From: Bacillus taeanensis
GTDB taxonomy: Bacteria; Bacillota; Bacilli; Bacillales; UBA6769
DNA: 64,000 bases
Assembly (NCBI RefSeq): GCF_003318295.1
Contig: NZ_QOCW01000004.1
Coordinates: 124,001 to 188,000 of the forward strand
Direction of reading: 5' to 3'
Below are positions 1 to 9,249 of the stretch, one piece after another. The translations under genes and the position numbers were made by a program. The stretch's first letter is position 1. Each line of letters begins with the position of its first letter. The notes beneath the pieces are model-generated. The model made no database searches. It saw only the letters and a program-made list of their open reading frames with translations, and was not told the DNA's origin.

Positions 1-44
1 GACCGAATAATTTTAGAACTAACTTCTACATTTAATTTCATTTA

Positions 45-91
45 AGAGAGGTTGTCTCAATAGGGTCAGACCCTATTGAGACAACCTCTCT
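45..91. repeat. Perfect 23-bp palindrome downstream of ispG
   Basis: Two 23-nt arms are exactly complementary around a single central A. The core TCTCAATAGGGTC/GACCCTATTGAGA is shared with another palindrome at 38701-38749. It lies just past the ispG stop on the minus strand, so it probably acts as its terminator, although the following T-run is weak. Positions 1-44 show nothing recognisable. Confidence 0.75.
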
Positions 92-98
92 AATAATA

Positions 99-1223
99 TT
101 ATACTTGTTTCGTTTTATTTGCTTCTGCTGCTTCCTTTGCCTGCTTAGCATAATGGGCTTCAGCAAGCTTATCTACTTCTTTTTTAAGCTCTTCAACCAT
201 TGTTTCTTCAGGAATTTTACGTACGATTTCTCCATGTCGGAACAGAAGTCCTTCACCTCGGGCGCCGGCAATTCCGATATCTGCTTCACGTGCTTCACCA
301 GGTCCGTTCACCGCGCAGCCTAAGACAGCCACTTTAATTGGGGCTTTAATTTTAGAAATATATTCTTCTACTTCATTTGCAATACTGAATAGGTCAATTT
401 CAATACGGCCGCAAGTCGGGCAGGAGATCAATGTGGCTGCATTTGCAGCAAGTCCAAATGATTTTAGTAATTCACGTGCTACTTTCACCTCTTCAACAGG
501 ATCGGCACTTAAAGAAATTCTTACTGTGTTTCCTATTCCTTTTGAAAGAATCGCTCCTAATCCTGCAGCACTTTTTACTGTGCCGGCAAACAAGGTACCA
601 GATTCTGTAATCCCTAAATGCAGTGGATAATCAAAAGCCTTTGCAGCTTTTTCGTAAGCTTCAATCGCTAAATTTACATCTGAAGCTTTTAAGGAGACAA
701 TAATATCATAAAAATTCAAGTCTTCTAGAATTTTTATATGATGAAGAGCACTTTCAACCATTCCATCAGCTGTTGGATAGCCATACTTTTCTAAAATTCG
801 TTTTTCTAATGAACCCGCGTTCACCCCTATGCGAATAGGAACCCCTTTTTCTTTGGCCGCTTTTACAACAGCTTCCACTTTTTCGCGTCTTCCAATGTTT
901 CCAGGATTAATTCGAATTTTATCTGCGCCGCCTTCAATTGCTTTTAAGGCCAATTTATAATCAAAATGAATATCGACAACAAGAGGAATGTTAATTTGCT
1001 TTTTAATTTCTGAAATTGCCTCTGCCGCACGCATATCAGGACAAGCGACACGAACGACTTGACAGCCTGCTTCTTCTAATCGTTTAATTTCAGCAACTGT
1101 TGCTTCTACATCATGTGTTTTTGTTGTTGTCATGCTTTGAATAACAACTTCATTATTTCCCCCAATTGTTAAATTCCCTACTTTAACGGGGCGTGTTTTT
1201 GTACGATGGATAATTTCACTCAT
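99..1223 (-). CDS. ispG: 4-hydroxy-3-methylbut-2-enyl diphosphate synthase (flavodoxin/ferredoxin)
   Basis: IspG (GcpE) catalyses the penultimate step of the MEP isoprenoid pathway, converting MEcPP to HMBPP in the cytoplasm with a [4Fe-4S] cluster. The 374-residue protein is the usual bacterial length. It opens with the typical [16 protein letters not shown] segment, followed by a TIM-barrel-like N-terminal half. The cluster cysteines are visible in SCPTCGR (about residues 266-272) and [10 protein letters not shown] (about 302-311). An AAAGGAG ribosome site precedes the ATG at 1223. A LysM protein gene lies upstream on the same strand, 143 bp away, and a palindromic terminator follows. Identification is firm. 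Confidence 0.96.
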   Translation of the reverse strand: MSEIIHRTKTRPVKVGNLTIGGNNEVVIQSMTTTKTHDVEATVAEIKRLEEAGCQVVRVACPDMRAAEAISEIKKQINIPLVVDIHFDYKLALKAIEGGADKIRINPGNIGRREKVEAVVKAAKEKGVPIRIGVNAGSLEKRILEKYGYPTADGMVESALHHIKILEDLNFYDIIVSLKASDVNLAIEAYEKAAKAFDYPLHLGITESGTLFAGTVKSAAGLGAILSKGIGNTVRISLSADPVEEVKVARELLKSFGLAANAATLISCPTCGRIEIDLFSIANEVEEYISKIKAPIKVAVLGCAVNGPGEAREADIGIAGARGEGLLFRHGEIVRKIPEETMVEELKKEVDKLAEAHYAKQAKEAAEANKTKQV

Positions 1224-1366
1224 TCGTGAATCGCTCCTTTAAAATCTATCTTTTGCCTTTATCATTATAAATGGAAATTAGAAAAAAAGAAATGAGGCAA
1301 TTCGTTTTCATTGTAGCAATAGAGTTCATTATTTGGCAAGAAATGAAGTATAAGTATTTAGAGTGT

Positions 1367-1693
1367 TTATGGATAGATAGGAAATTTATATGTTTTTCCT
1401 GGTTGGATGTGTTCAGGTTTTGTACCATGATTTAATTGTTCAAAATCTTGAACCACTTTATTAATAGATACAGTTAGTTCTCCGTTTAATTTTTCGATAA
1501 TTGTTAAAACAGTATCACCTGATTGAACAGCAGCTTCTTTATAGGTCATCTGCTGTTCAGATTTTATTTCACGAGGGTTTTCGATTTTTTGAACAGATGC
1601 TGTGGTAGGCTGAGGAAGGGTGCCGATATTTAAATCATAATAAATGGTATAAAGTAATAAACCGACTAGGCTTATTTTTAAGAGATTCTTCAT
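1367..1693 (-). CDS. yqfZ: YqfZ-like LysM-domain membrane-anchored protein
   Basis: This is a 108-residue protein with one N-terminal hydrophobic segment (about residues 5-20, ISLVGLLLYTIYYDL). A low-complexity linker follows, then a C-terminal LysM-like module (AVQSGDTVLTIIEKLNG to the end, finishing KPEHIQPGKTYKFPIYP). LysM modules bind N-acetylglucosamine polymers, so the protein probably sits outside the membrane, tethered near peptidoglycan. Size, architecture and position next to ispG match B. subtilis YqfZ, whose biochemical role is not established to my knowledge. A second open frame overlapping its 3' end on the same strand has no supporting features. Confidence 0.75.
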   Translation of the reverse strand: MKNLLKISLVGLLLYTIYYDLNIGTLPQPTTASVQKIENPREIKSEQQMTYKEAAVQSGDTVLTIIEKLNGELTVSINKVVQDFEQLNHGTKPEHIQPGKTYKFPIYP

Positions 1694-1872
1694 TCGTTTT
1701 CCTCCATCTACTAAACTTTAATACAATCTATGCTTGTCCACTTCTTTGTATGAAAACAATAATAGGTTAAAAGAAGGATTGCTGAATAATATTTATAAGA
1801 TAAACTATTGCTAAAATGACTATAATAATTAATAGTTCCTTATAATGATTGAATGGAAAAAGGAGTATGAAA

Positions 1873-2742
1873 ATGAAAAATTGGTTAATGATTTTTAGTT
1901 TGTTAGCATCACTGCTTATCGGCGTAAGTCCTGTATTAGCAGATGCAGCCCCTGGGGATGTTATCGTAACGTTAGGTGAAGATTTAAGCGAAGAACAAAA
2001 AAATAAACTGTTAGAGGAGATGGGAGTTTCTCAAGAAATTGAACCAATTATTGTAACAAATAAAGAAGAGCATCAGTATTTAGGACAATATATAAGTAAA
2101 GCGCAAATTGGAACGAGAGCTCTCTCCTCTTCAAAAATTACAATTGGTGAAAAAGATTCTGGCTTAACTGTTACAACAAATAACATTACATGGGTTTCTG
2201 AAGAAATGTATGTGAATTCATTAGTGACAGCAGGTGTTAAAGATGCTGAAGTATATATTACAGCACCATTTGAAGTTTCTGGAACAGCTGCTTTGACAGG
2301 ATTAATTAAAGCATATGAGATCACAGCTAATATAGAAATTCCTGAAGAACAAAAACAAGTTGCTAATGAAGAAATGGTTCAGTCAGCACAGTTAGGAGAG
2401 AAGTTTGGTGTTGAAAAAGCGACAGAGCTGATGACTCGAATTAAGGAAGAAATTGCCCAAAACCCTCCCAAAACTGAACAAGAGTTACGAACTCTCATTG
2501 AAAAAGTGGCTGCAGATTTAGGGATTACGTTAACAGAAGAAGAGCTGCAAAGCTTAATTTCTCTATTTAACAAAATGAAAGAGTTGAATATTGATTGGAA
2601 TCAAGTGCAGGATCAATTAGAACAAGCGCGAAATAACCTTGATGAATTTTTGAATCGAGAAGAAACAAAATCGTTTATTCAAAGTTTTATTGACTTTTTA
2701 TTAACGATCGTTGATGGAATTAAAAATATGTTATCGAAATAA
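1873..2742 (+). CDS. DUF1002 (YpuA-like) secreted protein
   Basis: This is a 289-residue exported protein. The signal peptide runs MKNWLMIFSLLASLLIGVSP to about residue 25, with cleavage likely after VLADA. The mature part begins GDVIVTLGEDLSEEQKNKLL, the start of the DUF1002 family typified by B. subtilis YpuA. The C-terminal 120 residues are highly charged and probably helical. The start at 1873 was chosen because AGGAG (1861-1865) lies 7 nt upstream; an ATG at 1867 and an earlier in-frame ATG at 1849 are spaced poorly. The molecular function is unknown. A strong terminator follows, shared with the convergent gene. Confidence 0.8.
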   Translation: MKNWLMIFSLLASLLIGVSPVLADAAPGDVIVTLGEDLSEEQKNKLLEEMGVSQEIEPIIVTNKEEHQYLGQYISKAQIGTRALSSSKITIGEKDSGLTVTTNNITWVSEEMYVNSLVTAGVKDAEVYITAPFEVSGTAALTGLIKAYEITANIEIPEEQKQVANEEMVQSAQLGEKFGVEKATELMTRIKEEIAQNPPKTEQELRTLIEKVAADLGITLTEEELQSLISLFNKMKELNIDWNQVQDQLEQARNNLDEFLNREETKSFIQSFIDFLLTIVDGIKNMLSK

Positions 2743-2786
2743 GGAACCAAATGATAACCTTCTTTTTAAGAACAAAGATTGTAATG

Positions 2787-2834
2787 AAAAAGCACATTAA
2801 CTGAAAGAGCTCTTTCAGTTAATGTGCTTTTTTT
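2787..2834. terminator. Bidirectional terminator between convergent genes
   Basis: A perfect 46-nt palindrome (AAAAAGCACATTAACTGAAA plus its complement) is centred on GAGCTC and flanked by A and T runs. The TAA stop of the minus-strand gene lies inside the right arm (2819-2821), so the terminator overlaps the coding end. Confidence 0.9.
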
Positions 2835-3592
2835 GATTTAGGAGTTTTCGAAATAATAAACCCAAGATAAATAAGAGATAACAGCATATAGAAAAGAAGT
2901 GGTGCGGGAATTATTAATGAAGTAAAGCTTAAACATACAATAATTATGGTTGGTGCTGTAACGGCATAGCTGGATAATCGCCATAGATGTCTATAAGATA
3001 GGTTTCTTTTCAGCAGTTTTTGTAGAAAAACTCCACTATAAGAGAGCAGTGAAATGTAAGTAAACTGCAACCCGACCGCAAGAATATAAATGAGGATAAA
3101 CAGAAGAGCGATTATAATGGGAAAGATTTCTGAAAAAGTATCAAGCCAAGAAACAATATCCCTTTTTGAGATGGTTAAATTACTTAAGTTTTTGAACGAA
3201 AGGGCTTGTCTATCATAATCATTAATTAAAATAAATTCATTTTTTTTGAAAATAACAGCATTTCTTTCAGTTAAATACTGTTCTTTATTGAGTTGATTGG
3301 TAGGATCAAAAATAAATAAAAGATCTTTTTCTTTGCGCATAATACCTTCTGTTTTATCTGATATTAATTCACCATTATGTATTTGAAAGCCAGGAGTAAA
3401 CTCTTTTAGCGATTTCTCTACATACTGAAAAGAGTTTAAAATAGATAAACTAAATGAAACGGTATATGGGATAGCAATGAATAACATAAAAATAAAAATG
3501 TAACGAATTACTCGTCCAATCGTATGAAAGCGAAAGAAGGCAGCTTTTTTAGGGGAAAACATGGTTATAAGAAAGGTTTTAAAAATCGCCAT
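2819..3592 (-). CDS. yqgB: DUF1189 family membrane protein (YqgB-like)
   Basis: This is a 257-residue integral membrane protein. Its N-terminal region (MAIFKTFLITMFSPKKAAFFR) is typical of DUF1189, with a first membrane segment near residues 30-50. An extracytoplasmic stretch of roughly 90 residues follows, then a cluster of at least three helices from about residue 155 onward, ending in a basic tail. The matching gene in B. subtilis, yqgB, sits at the same relative position. Function is unknown. The stop codon is inside the shared terminator. It is probably monocistronic, divergent from the Na/phosphate cotransporter gene. Confidence 0.75.
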   Translation of the reverse strand: MAIFKTFLITMFSPKKAAFFRFHTIGRVIRYIFIFMLFIAIPYTVSFSLSILNSFQYVEKSLKEFTPGFQIHNGELISDKTEGIMRKEKDLLFIFDPTNQLNKEQYLTERNAVIFKKNEFILINDYDRQALSFKNLSNLTISKRDIVSWLDTFSEIFPIIIALLFILIYILAVGLQFTYISLLSYSGVFLQKLLKRNLSYRHLWRLSSYAVTAPTIIIVCLSFTSLIIPAPLLFYMLLSLIYLGFIISKTPKSKKAH

Positions 3593-3675
3593 TTTCTTCT
3601 CCTTGGTAATTTATTAGTAGGAAACATACTTTTTAATTTTAGCTAAATAATGTACGGTGCACAAGGAAAAATACC

Positions 3676-3774
3676 TTAACAATATCTTAATAAATTTAAT
3701 AAAAAAATAAAATTTTTAATATTAACAATAAAAATCATTAAACATCTTTACAAAATGATAACAAATATTTAATA
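3676..3774 (+). promoter_or_regulatory. Candidate PhoP-binding repeats upstream of the Na/Pi cotransporter
   Basis: TTNACA-like hexamers occur at 3676 (TTAACA), 3687 (TTAATA), 3722 (TTAACA), 3747 (TTTACA), 3758 (ATAACA) and 3769 (TTAATA). The runs 3676/3687 and 3747/3758/3769 keep the 11-bp period expected for PhoP dimers in Bacillus. The region is very AT-rich, so chance matches are possible. The downstream gene makes Pho control biologically sensible. Confidence 0.35.
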
Positions 3775-3829
3775 ATAGACAGGGAGTTTGTAGACCATTG
3801 TCGAAAAATAGTTAGGGGGATGGCAAAAA

Positions 3830-5461
3830 GTGGAGTTTAATATACAGGAGATGATATTTGAGTTCATCGGCGGACTTGGTATTTTCCTTTTTGGTCTTAA
3901 ATACTTAGGTGACGCCCTGCAGCGTTCAGCAGGTGATCGGTTAAGAGATCTTCTTGACCGTTTTACAACAAATCCATTAATGGGTGTTTTAACTGGGGTT
4001 ATTGTAACAATACTGCTTCAGACAAGCTCGGGAACAACGGTTCTAACTGTTGGGTTGGTAAATGCGGGTTTTATGACTTTAAAACAAGCAATTGGTGTTG
4101 TAATGGGAGCAAATATTGGTACAACAGCAACAGCATTTATTATCGGGATACCGATTAAAGACTATGCATTACCAATACTTGCTTTTGGTACGTTCTTTAT
4201 TTTCTTTTTTAAACATAAAAAGCTGCAAAACATTGGGCAATTATTTTTTGGTTTTGGGGCATTGTTCTTTGGCTTAGAGTTAATGAGCAGTGGTATGAAG
4301 CCGCTGCGAAGTTTACAAGCATTTCAAGATTTAACAGTGAGCATGAGTGATAATCCAATTTTAGGTGTTGTTATTGGCACGGTATTTACGGTAATTGTTC
4401 AAAGTTCAAGTGCAACAATAGGTGTTCTTCAAGGGTTATTTGCTCAAGATGCCCTAACATTAGATGCAGCCCTACCAGTACTATTTGGTGATAACATTGG
4501 GACAACCATAACAGCAGTGTTAGCGTCTATCGGGGCTTCAGTAGCAGCAAGACGAGCTGCTTTAACTCATGTTATTTTTAATTTGATTGGAACAGCAATT
4601 TTCTTGATTATACTTCCATTGTTCACAAATTTCGTAGAGTATTTGCGAGAGACTATGGGGTTAAATCCTGAACTTACAATTGCTTTTGCTCATGGAACAT
4701 TTAATTTAACAAATACAATTATTCAATTTCCTTTTATTGCGCTTTTAGCAGTGCTCGTTACGAAGCTTGTACCTGGGGAAGATTCATCAATTGAATATAA
4801 GCCAAAACACTTAGATATGGTGTTTATTGAACGTTCACCATCTGTAGCATTAGGACAAGCAAGAGCGGAAGTCGTAAGAATGGCTAATTTCTCTCATCAA
4901 GGGCTAGGTGAAGCCTTTGAATATTTAAAGACAAAGCAGCCAAAAAATGCAGAAAAGGCAGCTCAATATGAAGAAGCTATAAATAACTTAGATCGCAAAA
5001 TTACTGATTATTTGGTAAGTATCTCAGGCACCTCCTTATCTGAAGCAGAATCTGAAGAGCATGGAAATTTAATGGATTCTGTACGTGATATAGAACGAAT
5101 TGGTGATCATATGGAAAATGTAGTGGAGCTGGTTGATTATCTTATTAGTAATAAAGTAATTTTAACTGATTCAGCTATGGCGGATTTAGATGAAATGTTT
5201 GAATTAACTCTCTCTACATTAAATCGTTCGATCAAAGCCTTAGAAACAAAAGATTTGCAAGAAGCAAAATCAGTACTCGAAATGGAAGATAAAATTGATA
5301 AAATGGAGCGACAGCTTCGTAAAAAACATATTTTACGTTTAAATGAAGGGAAGTGCTCCGGTTCTGCAGGTATTGGTTTTGTAGATATTATTAGCAATCT
5401 TGAACGAATCGGTGACCATGCTGTGAATATTGCAGAAGCTGTAATAGGTGAAGAAAGTTAA
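3830..5461 (+). CDS. Na+/phosphate cotransporter with C-terminal PhoU domain (NptA-like)
   Basis: The 543-residue protein combines about ten membrane helices of the Na/Pi cotransporter II family (residues 1-320) with a cytoplasmic PhoU-like helical bundle (about 345-543). Family signatures include the duplicated QTSSGTT (about residue 64) and QSSSATI (about 189) motifs and GANIGTT / GDNIGTT. The PhoU part shows two metal-binding ERIGDH motifs (DIERIGDHMEN and NLERIGDHAVN). It should import phosphate with sodium, with the PhoU part sensing or limiting uptake. The start is GTG at 3830, preceded by AGGGGG. A terminator follows, and candidate PhoP repeats lie upstream. Confidence 0.88.
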   Translation: MEFNIQEMIFEFIGGLGIFLFGLKYLGDALQRSAGDRLRDLLDRFTTNPLMGVLTGVIVTILLQTSSGTTVLTVGLVNAGFMTLKQAIGVVMGANIGTTATAFIIGIPIKDYALPILAFGTFFIFFFKHKKLQNIGQLFFGFGALFFGLELMSSGMKPLRSLQAFQDLTVSMSDNPILGVVIGTVFTVIVQSSSATIGVLQGLFAQDALTLDAALPVLFGDNIGTTITAVLASIGASVAARRAALTHVIFNLIGTAIFLIILPLFTNFVEYLRETMGLNPELTIAFAHGTFNLTNTIIQFPFIALLAVLVTKLVPGEDSSIEYKPKHLDMVFIERSPSVALGQARAEVVRMANFSHQGLGEAFEYLKTKQPKNAEKAAQYEEAINNLDRKITDYLVSISGTSLSEAESEEHGNLMDSVRDIERIGDHMENVVELVDYLISNKVILTDSAMADLDEMFELTLSTLNRSIKALETKDLQEAKSVLEMEDKIDKMERQLRKKHILRLNEGKCSGSAGIGFVDIISNLERIGDHAVNIAEAVIGEES

Positions 5462-5463
5462 TA

Positions 5464-5504
5464 AAGAAGGACAGGGTTAACGAGTTTAATCCTGTCTTCT
5501 TTTC
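5464..5504 (+). terminator. Rho-independent terminator
   Basis: AAGAAGGACAGG pairs with CCTGTCTTCTT with one bulged G, followed by TTTC, directly after the cotransporter stop. Confidence 0.75.
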
Positions 5505-5602
5505 TTTGTATAAGCAATTTGTATCGTTTAAAAGGTTTTCTTATTGTATATGAGGAAATTTTATATAATGATTAAAAAAAGTAATAAAAGAGGAGGGATA
5601 AA

Positions 5603-6082
5603 ATGAACATTTTATATTGGAGTATCATTATGTTAATGTTTACAGTAGCGTTTATAGGGCTGATTTATCCTATTATTCCAAGTGTCCTCTTTATCGTGCT
5701 TGGCTTTATATTATATGGAGTGTTTTTTACATTTGAATCATTTACTTTCCTATTTTGGGTTATACAAGGAATATTTTTGCTGCTTCTTCTTAGTGCTGAT
5801 TATATAAGTAATGTATATGGTATAAAAAGAAGGGGAGGTTCCAAAGCGGCAGTATGGGGAAGTACATTAGGTCTTTTAATAGGTCCATTTGTACTTTCAC
5901 TCTTTGGGGTAATTATAGGGCCATTTTTAGGAGCGGTCATTGGAGAAAAGGTGTTTGGAAAAAAGACGTTAAAAGAAGCTGTTAAAGTAGGCGTTGGATC
6001 ACTTTTTGCCTTTTTAAGCAGTACAGCAGCAAAAACAGTTATTCAAGCAATCATGATTGGATATTTTTTTATAACGGTATAA
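5603..6082 (+). CDS. yqgC: DUF456 family membrane protein (YqgC-like)
   Basis: This is a 159-residue, strongly hydrophobic protein with four to five predicted membrane segments (about 5-35, 42-68, 85-125, 135-159). The glycine-rich WGSTLGLLIGPF...GVIIGPFLGAVIGE repeat is typical of DUF456. B. subtilis yqgC occupies the same position upstream of sodA. AGGAGGG precedes the ATG at 5603. The function is unknown; the glycine zipper-like repeats suggest tightly packed helices. It stands alone, between a terminator and the tRNA cluster. Confidence 0.8.
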   Translation: MNILYWSIIMLMFTVAFIGLIYPIIPSVLFIVLGFILYGVFFTFESFTFLFWVIQGIFLLLLLSADYISNVYGIKRRGGSKAAVWGSTLGLLIGPFVLSLFGVIIGPFLGAVIGEKVFGKKTLKEAVKVGVGSLFAFLSSTAAKTVIQAIMIGYFFITV

Positions 6083-6155
6083 TAATAAAAAGATTATAAT
6101 GAAAAATGTTGAAACCATTTTTGTTTTATGATATATTTATTTTTGTCTTAAATAT

Positions 6156-6230
6156 TCCACAGTAGCTCAGTGGTAGAGCAATCGGCTGTTAACCGATCGG
6201 TCGTAGGTTCGAGTCCTACCTGTGGAGCCA
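6156..6230 (+). tRNA. tRNA-Asn (GTT)
   Basis: A 75-nt cloverleaf with acceptor TCCACAG/CTGTGGA and anticodon GTT in the loop CTGTTAA. The T arm carries GGTTCGAGTCC, and the 3' CCA is encoded. It is the first gene of a six-tRNA cluster. Confidence 0.96.
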
Positions 6231-6231
6231 T

Positions 6232-6305
6232 GGCGGTGTAGCTCAGCTGGCTAGAGCGTACGGTTCATACCCGTGAGGTCGGGGGTTCGATCCCCTCCGC
6301 CGCTA
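6232..6305 (+). tRNA. tRNA-Met elongator (CAT)
   Basis: The acceptor GGCGGTG pairs with CGCCGC-type bases, with CAT in the anticodon loop TTCATAC. CCA is not encoded (TATTA follows). It resembles the Bacillus elongator methionine tRNA as I recall it. It starts one base after the Asn tRNA. Confidence 0.88.
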
Positions 6306-6325
6306 TATTAATTATAAATTATAAT

Positions 6326-6402
6326 GGACCCTTAGCTCAGTTGGTTAGAGCAGACGGCTCATAACCGTCCGGTCGTAGGTTCGAGTCCTACAGGGTCCAC
6401 CA
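6326..6402 (+). tRNA. tRNA-Ile2 (CAT, lysidine-modified in the mature form)
   Basis: A 77-nt cloverleaf with acceptor GGACCCT/AGGGTCC, anticodon CAT in loop CTCATAA and an encoded CCA. The body matches known Bacillus tRNA-Ile2, whose wobble C is converted to lysidine by TilS so that it reads AUA. Methionine identity cannot be excluded from the anticodon alone. Confidence 0.82.
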
Positions 6403-6410
6403 TCTATTAA

Positions 6411-6503
6411 GGAGGAATACCCAAGTCCGGCTGAAGGGATCGGTCTTGAAAACCGACAGGGGCTTCACGGCTCGCGGGGGTTCGAATCCCTCTTCCTCCG
6501 CCA
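6411..6503 (+). tRNA. tRNA-Ser (TGA)
   Basis: 93 nt with a long variable arm, as expected for class II tRNAs. Acceptor GGAGGAA/TTCCTCC, anticodon TGA in loop CTTGAAA, 3' GCCA encoded. Confidence 0.95.
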
Positions 6504-6589
6504 TATTTTGTTACATAGAGTAGTTGGAAAGGCTAGAAAAGAAAGGGACAGCTGCTTTGGGAGGAAGAAAATTTAGATTCTTATATTAT

Positions 6590-6666
<77 letters not shown>

Positions 6667-6829
6667 AAAGACTCAAATATATTTTGTTGAATAACCTTCG
6701 ATGCTCATTTGAAATAGGAGTACCTTGTGCAGCCAAAATTTTTCACGCTCACTACGTCGGATAGACTTATTTGTTAGTGAGGAATGAGGAGCACTTGTAA
6801 AGTATACTTCAAAATTAATAATGAATTAT

Positions 6830-6902
<73 letters not shown>

Positions 6903-6909
6903 TCCTTTT

Positions 6910-6954
6910 AAACAAAACCCTATGTCTAGAACAGACATAGGGTTTTGTTTTTTT
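6910..6954 (+). terminator. Terminator of the tRNA cluster
   Basis: AAACAAAACCCTATGTCT pairs perfectly with AGACATAGGGTTTTGTTT around loop AGAAC, followed by a T run. Confidence 0.93.
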
Positions 6955-6982
6955 AAATATAAATGTATTTATTGTTTAATAA

Positions 6983-7011
6983 TTGAAAATTCCGGGTAAA
7001 TCTGATATGGT
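6983..7011 (+). promoter_or_regulatory. Candidate sigma-A promoter of sodA
   Basis: TTGAAA (6983-6988), a 17-bp spacer and TATGGT (7006-7011) form a plausible vegetative promoter. About 130 nt of leader follow before the sodA ATG, including a small AAGGG/CCCTT inverted repeat at 7084-7100. Confidence 0.5.
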
Positions 7012-7143
7012 ATTAATTAAAGGGACTTATTAAACATAATTGTATTTAAACTATGTTTTTTTTTTGTTTTATTAACAATTTTTAAGGGAATACTACCCTT
7101 GAAATTAATTTAAATTACATAATTATAGGGAGGCTGTGTAAAA

Positions 7144-7755
7144 ATGGCAAAATTCGAATTACCTGCATTACCTTATGAAACGAATGCTTTAGAACCTCAT
7201 ATTGATCAGCAAACAATGGAGATTCACCATGGTAAACACCATAATGCCTATGTAACAAATTTAAATGGTGCATTAGAAGGTCATGCCGATCTTCAAGAAA
7301 AAAGCTTAGAAGAACTTCTTGCAAATCTTGATGAAGTTCCAGCTGAAATTCGTACAGCAGTACGAAACAATGGTGGCGGACATGCAAACCACACATTGTT
7401 CTGGCAAATTTTAAGTCCTAATGGCGGTGGACAACCATCTGGTGAACTTAGCGAAGCGATTAATAATAAGTTTGGCAGCTATGATAAATTCCAAGAAGAA
7501 TTTGCAAAAGCTGCAGCAACTCGCTTTGGATCAGGATGGGCTTGGTTAGTTGTTAATAATGGTGAATTAGAAGTAACAAGCACACCAAACCAAGATACTC
7601 CAGTAATGGAAGGAAAAACACCGGTTCTTGGCCTTGATGTATGGGAGCATGCATATTATTTGAATTATCAAAATAGACGTCCTGATTACATTTCATCATT
7701 TTGGAATGTTGTAAATTGGGATGAAGTAGAAAAACGTTATAACGAAGCAAAATAA
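7144..7755 (+). CDS. sodA: Superoxide dismutase (Mn/Fe)
   Basis: SodA converts superoxide to oxygen and hydrogen peroxide in the cytoplasm. The 203-residue length is standard. Metal ligands are His28 (in MEIHHGKHH), His near residue 83 ([11 protein letters not shown]), and Asp and His in the signature DVWEHAYY. The [19 protein letters not shown] context is typical of manganese-using bacterial enzymes, though Mn versus Fe cannot be settled from sequence alone. GGGAGG lies 9 nt before the ATG. The gene is flanked by its own promoter and a strong terminator, so it is probably monocistronic. Confidence 0.97.
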   Translation: MAKFELPALPYETNALEPHIDQQTMEIHHGKHHNAYVTNLNGALEGHADLQEKSLEELLANLDEVPAEIRTAVRNNGGGHANHTLFWQILSPNGGGQPSGELSEAINNKFGSYDKFQEEFAKAAATRFGSGWAWLVVNNGELEVTSTPNQDTPVMEGKTPVLGLDVWEHAYYLNYQNRRPDYISSFWNVVNWDEVEKRYNEAK

Positions 7756-7760
7756 TTGTT

Positions 7761-7799
7761 AAAAAAGTCAGCTGATATTTTATATCAGCTGACTTTTTT
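7761..7799 (+). terminator. sodA terminator
   Basis: AAAAAAGTCAGCTGATAT pairs perfectly with its complement across loop TTT, ending in a T run. Confidence 0.93.
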
Positions 7800-7917
7800 A
7801 TGTACCTTTTTTCGTCTTTGTGTTAATTAACGGTTTGATGGATTTAAACAGAATTGGGAGGTATAAGGAAACATGATTAACACAAACTACGATTGAGACG
7901 AAAAGGGGAGACGTCGT

Positions 7918-9165
7918 ATGAAAATTATCAAAAAAATGCTTGGAAATGTTGATATCACAAAAGATTTGCTTTTGCTTCTTCTAATAGGCGGGCTTTATTC
8001 GTTAAGTATTGCTTTGTCTAATACTTTTGTAAATGTTTTTTTATGGAAGCAATCAGGGAAATTTGTTGATATTGCATTATATAATTTAGCGGTAGTCATT
8101 ATGCAGCCCTTAACATTTATTATTGCAGGGAAATGGGCAAAAAAGATTGACCGTGTAATTGTACTGAGGCTTGGTGTTTCCTTTTTATCAATATTTTACT
8201 TGACTGTATTATTAATGGGAGATAAGGCTAGTCAATATTTAATTGTTTTAGGCGGCTTGCTTGGAATAGGCTTTGGATTTTATTGGCTGGCATTTAATGT
8301 GTTAACTTTTGAAATAACGGAACCAGACACAAGAGATTTCTTTAACGGCTTTCTTGGATTGTTAACTTCATTTGCTGGGATGATCGGTCCAATTTTTGCT
8401 GGTTTTGTTATTTCTAGGATGGAGAAATTTCTTGGGTATAAATTAGTTTTTTCTTTGTCACTAACAATGTTTTTTGCAGCCGTTATATTAAGTTTCTTTT
8501 TAAACCGGCGCTCTGCAAAAGGCAATTTTTCATTTCAACGTATATATCATGAACGAAAAAAAAATTCAGATTGGCAGCGAATTTTAACAGCGCATTTTTT
8601 TCAAGGATTGCGTGAAGGGTCATTTATTTTTATTATTGTTGTTTGGGTTTTTATTACAACACAAAGCGAATTAGCATTAGGTACATTTGGGTTAGTTCAA
8701 TCCTCCGTTTCTTTTGTTGCTTATTATTTAGCAACAAGGTTAATTAAACCGCGTTATCGAAAAAAAGCTATCCTAATTGGGGGGATGCTCCTTTATGCGG
8801 CCATCTATATTATTATTTTTAATTTAACATATCCGCGCTTATTAATTTATGCGGCAGTTATTTCAGTTGCTTATCCTCTTCTCCTTGTTCCATATATGTC
8901 ATTAACATATGATGTGATTGGTAAGTCTTGGAATGCAGCTGAAATGCGAATTGAGTATATCGTTGTACGAGAGCTTTATTTAAATCTTGGAAGAATTGTG
9001 TCGATTGTTTCTTTTATTATTGCGGTAACAATTTTTGATGAAACAGTGAGTATCCCATACTTATTAATGATTATAGGAGCAGGTCATTTGCTTGTTTATT
9101 TTAGTATAAGAAAAATTAGGTATAGAAAAGAACATAAGAAAAATCTGCTTTCTTCCCCGTCATAA
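7918..9165 (+). CDS. yqgE: Major facilitator superfamily transporter (YqgE-like)
   Basis: This is a 415-residue polytopic protein with about twelve membrane helices and a central cytoplasmic loop rich in basic residues near 195-215 (LNRRSAKGNF...HERKKNSDW). This is the usual six-plus-six MFS layout. Between helices 2 and 3 lies GKWAKKIDRVIVLRLG, corresponding to the MFS motif A loop. B. subtilis yqgE lies between sodA and pbpA in the same order. The substrate is unknown. GGGGAG precedes the ATG at 7918. The pbpA gene begins 84 bp downstream with no obvious terminator, so co-transcription is possible. Confidence 0.85.
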   Translation: MKIIKKMLGNVDITKDLLLLLLIGGLYSLSIALSNTFVNVFLWKQSGKFVDIALYNLAVVIMQPLTFIIAGKWAKKIDRVIVLRLGVSFLSIFYLTVLLMGDKASQYLIVLGGLLGIGFGFYWLAFNVLTFEITEPDTRDFFNGFLGLLTSFAGMIGPIFAGFVISRMEKFLGYKLVFSLSLTMFFAAVILSFFLNRRSAKGNFSFQRIYHERKKNSDWQRILTAHFFQGLREGSFIFIIVVWVFITTQSELALGTFGLVQSSVSFVAYYLATRLIKPRYRKKAILIGGMLLYAAIYIIIFNLTYPRLLIYAAVISVAYPLLLVPYMSLTYDVIGKSWNAAEMRIEYIVVRELYLNLGRIVSIVSFIIAVTIFDETVSIPYLLMIIGAGHLLVYFSIRKIRYRKEHKKNLLSSPS

Positions 9166-9249
9166 GTTTTTATGACATGCGAAATATTTAAATAATAAAT
9201 ATTTCAATACTGTTTTGAAAGAGAAAGATTTTAGAAGAGGGGAAGTATC

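Noticed and set aside
105..630. Open frames on the plus strand opposite ispG
   Set aside because: They lie inside a conserved gene in the other strand, with no ribosome site or family pattern. The same applies to most short overlapping frames in the window.
6667..6829. Hidden gene or small RNA in the gap between tRNA-fMet and tRNA-Phe
   Set aside because: Only a weak CTCACTA/TAGTGAG pairing is visible, without promoter or terminator.
7084..7100. AAGGG/CCCTT inverted repeat in the sodA leader as an operator
   Set aside because: Only five base pairs and no known regulator motif; chance is likely.
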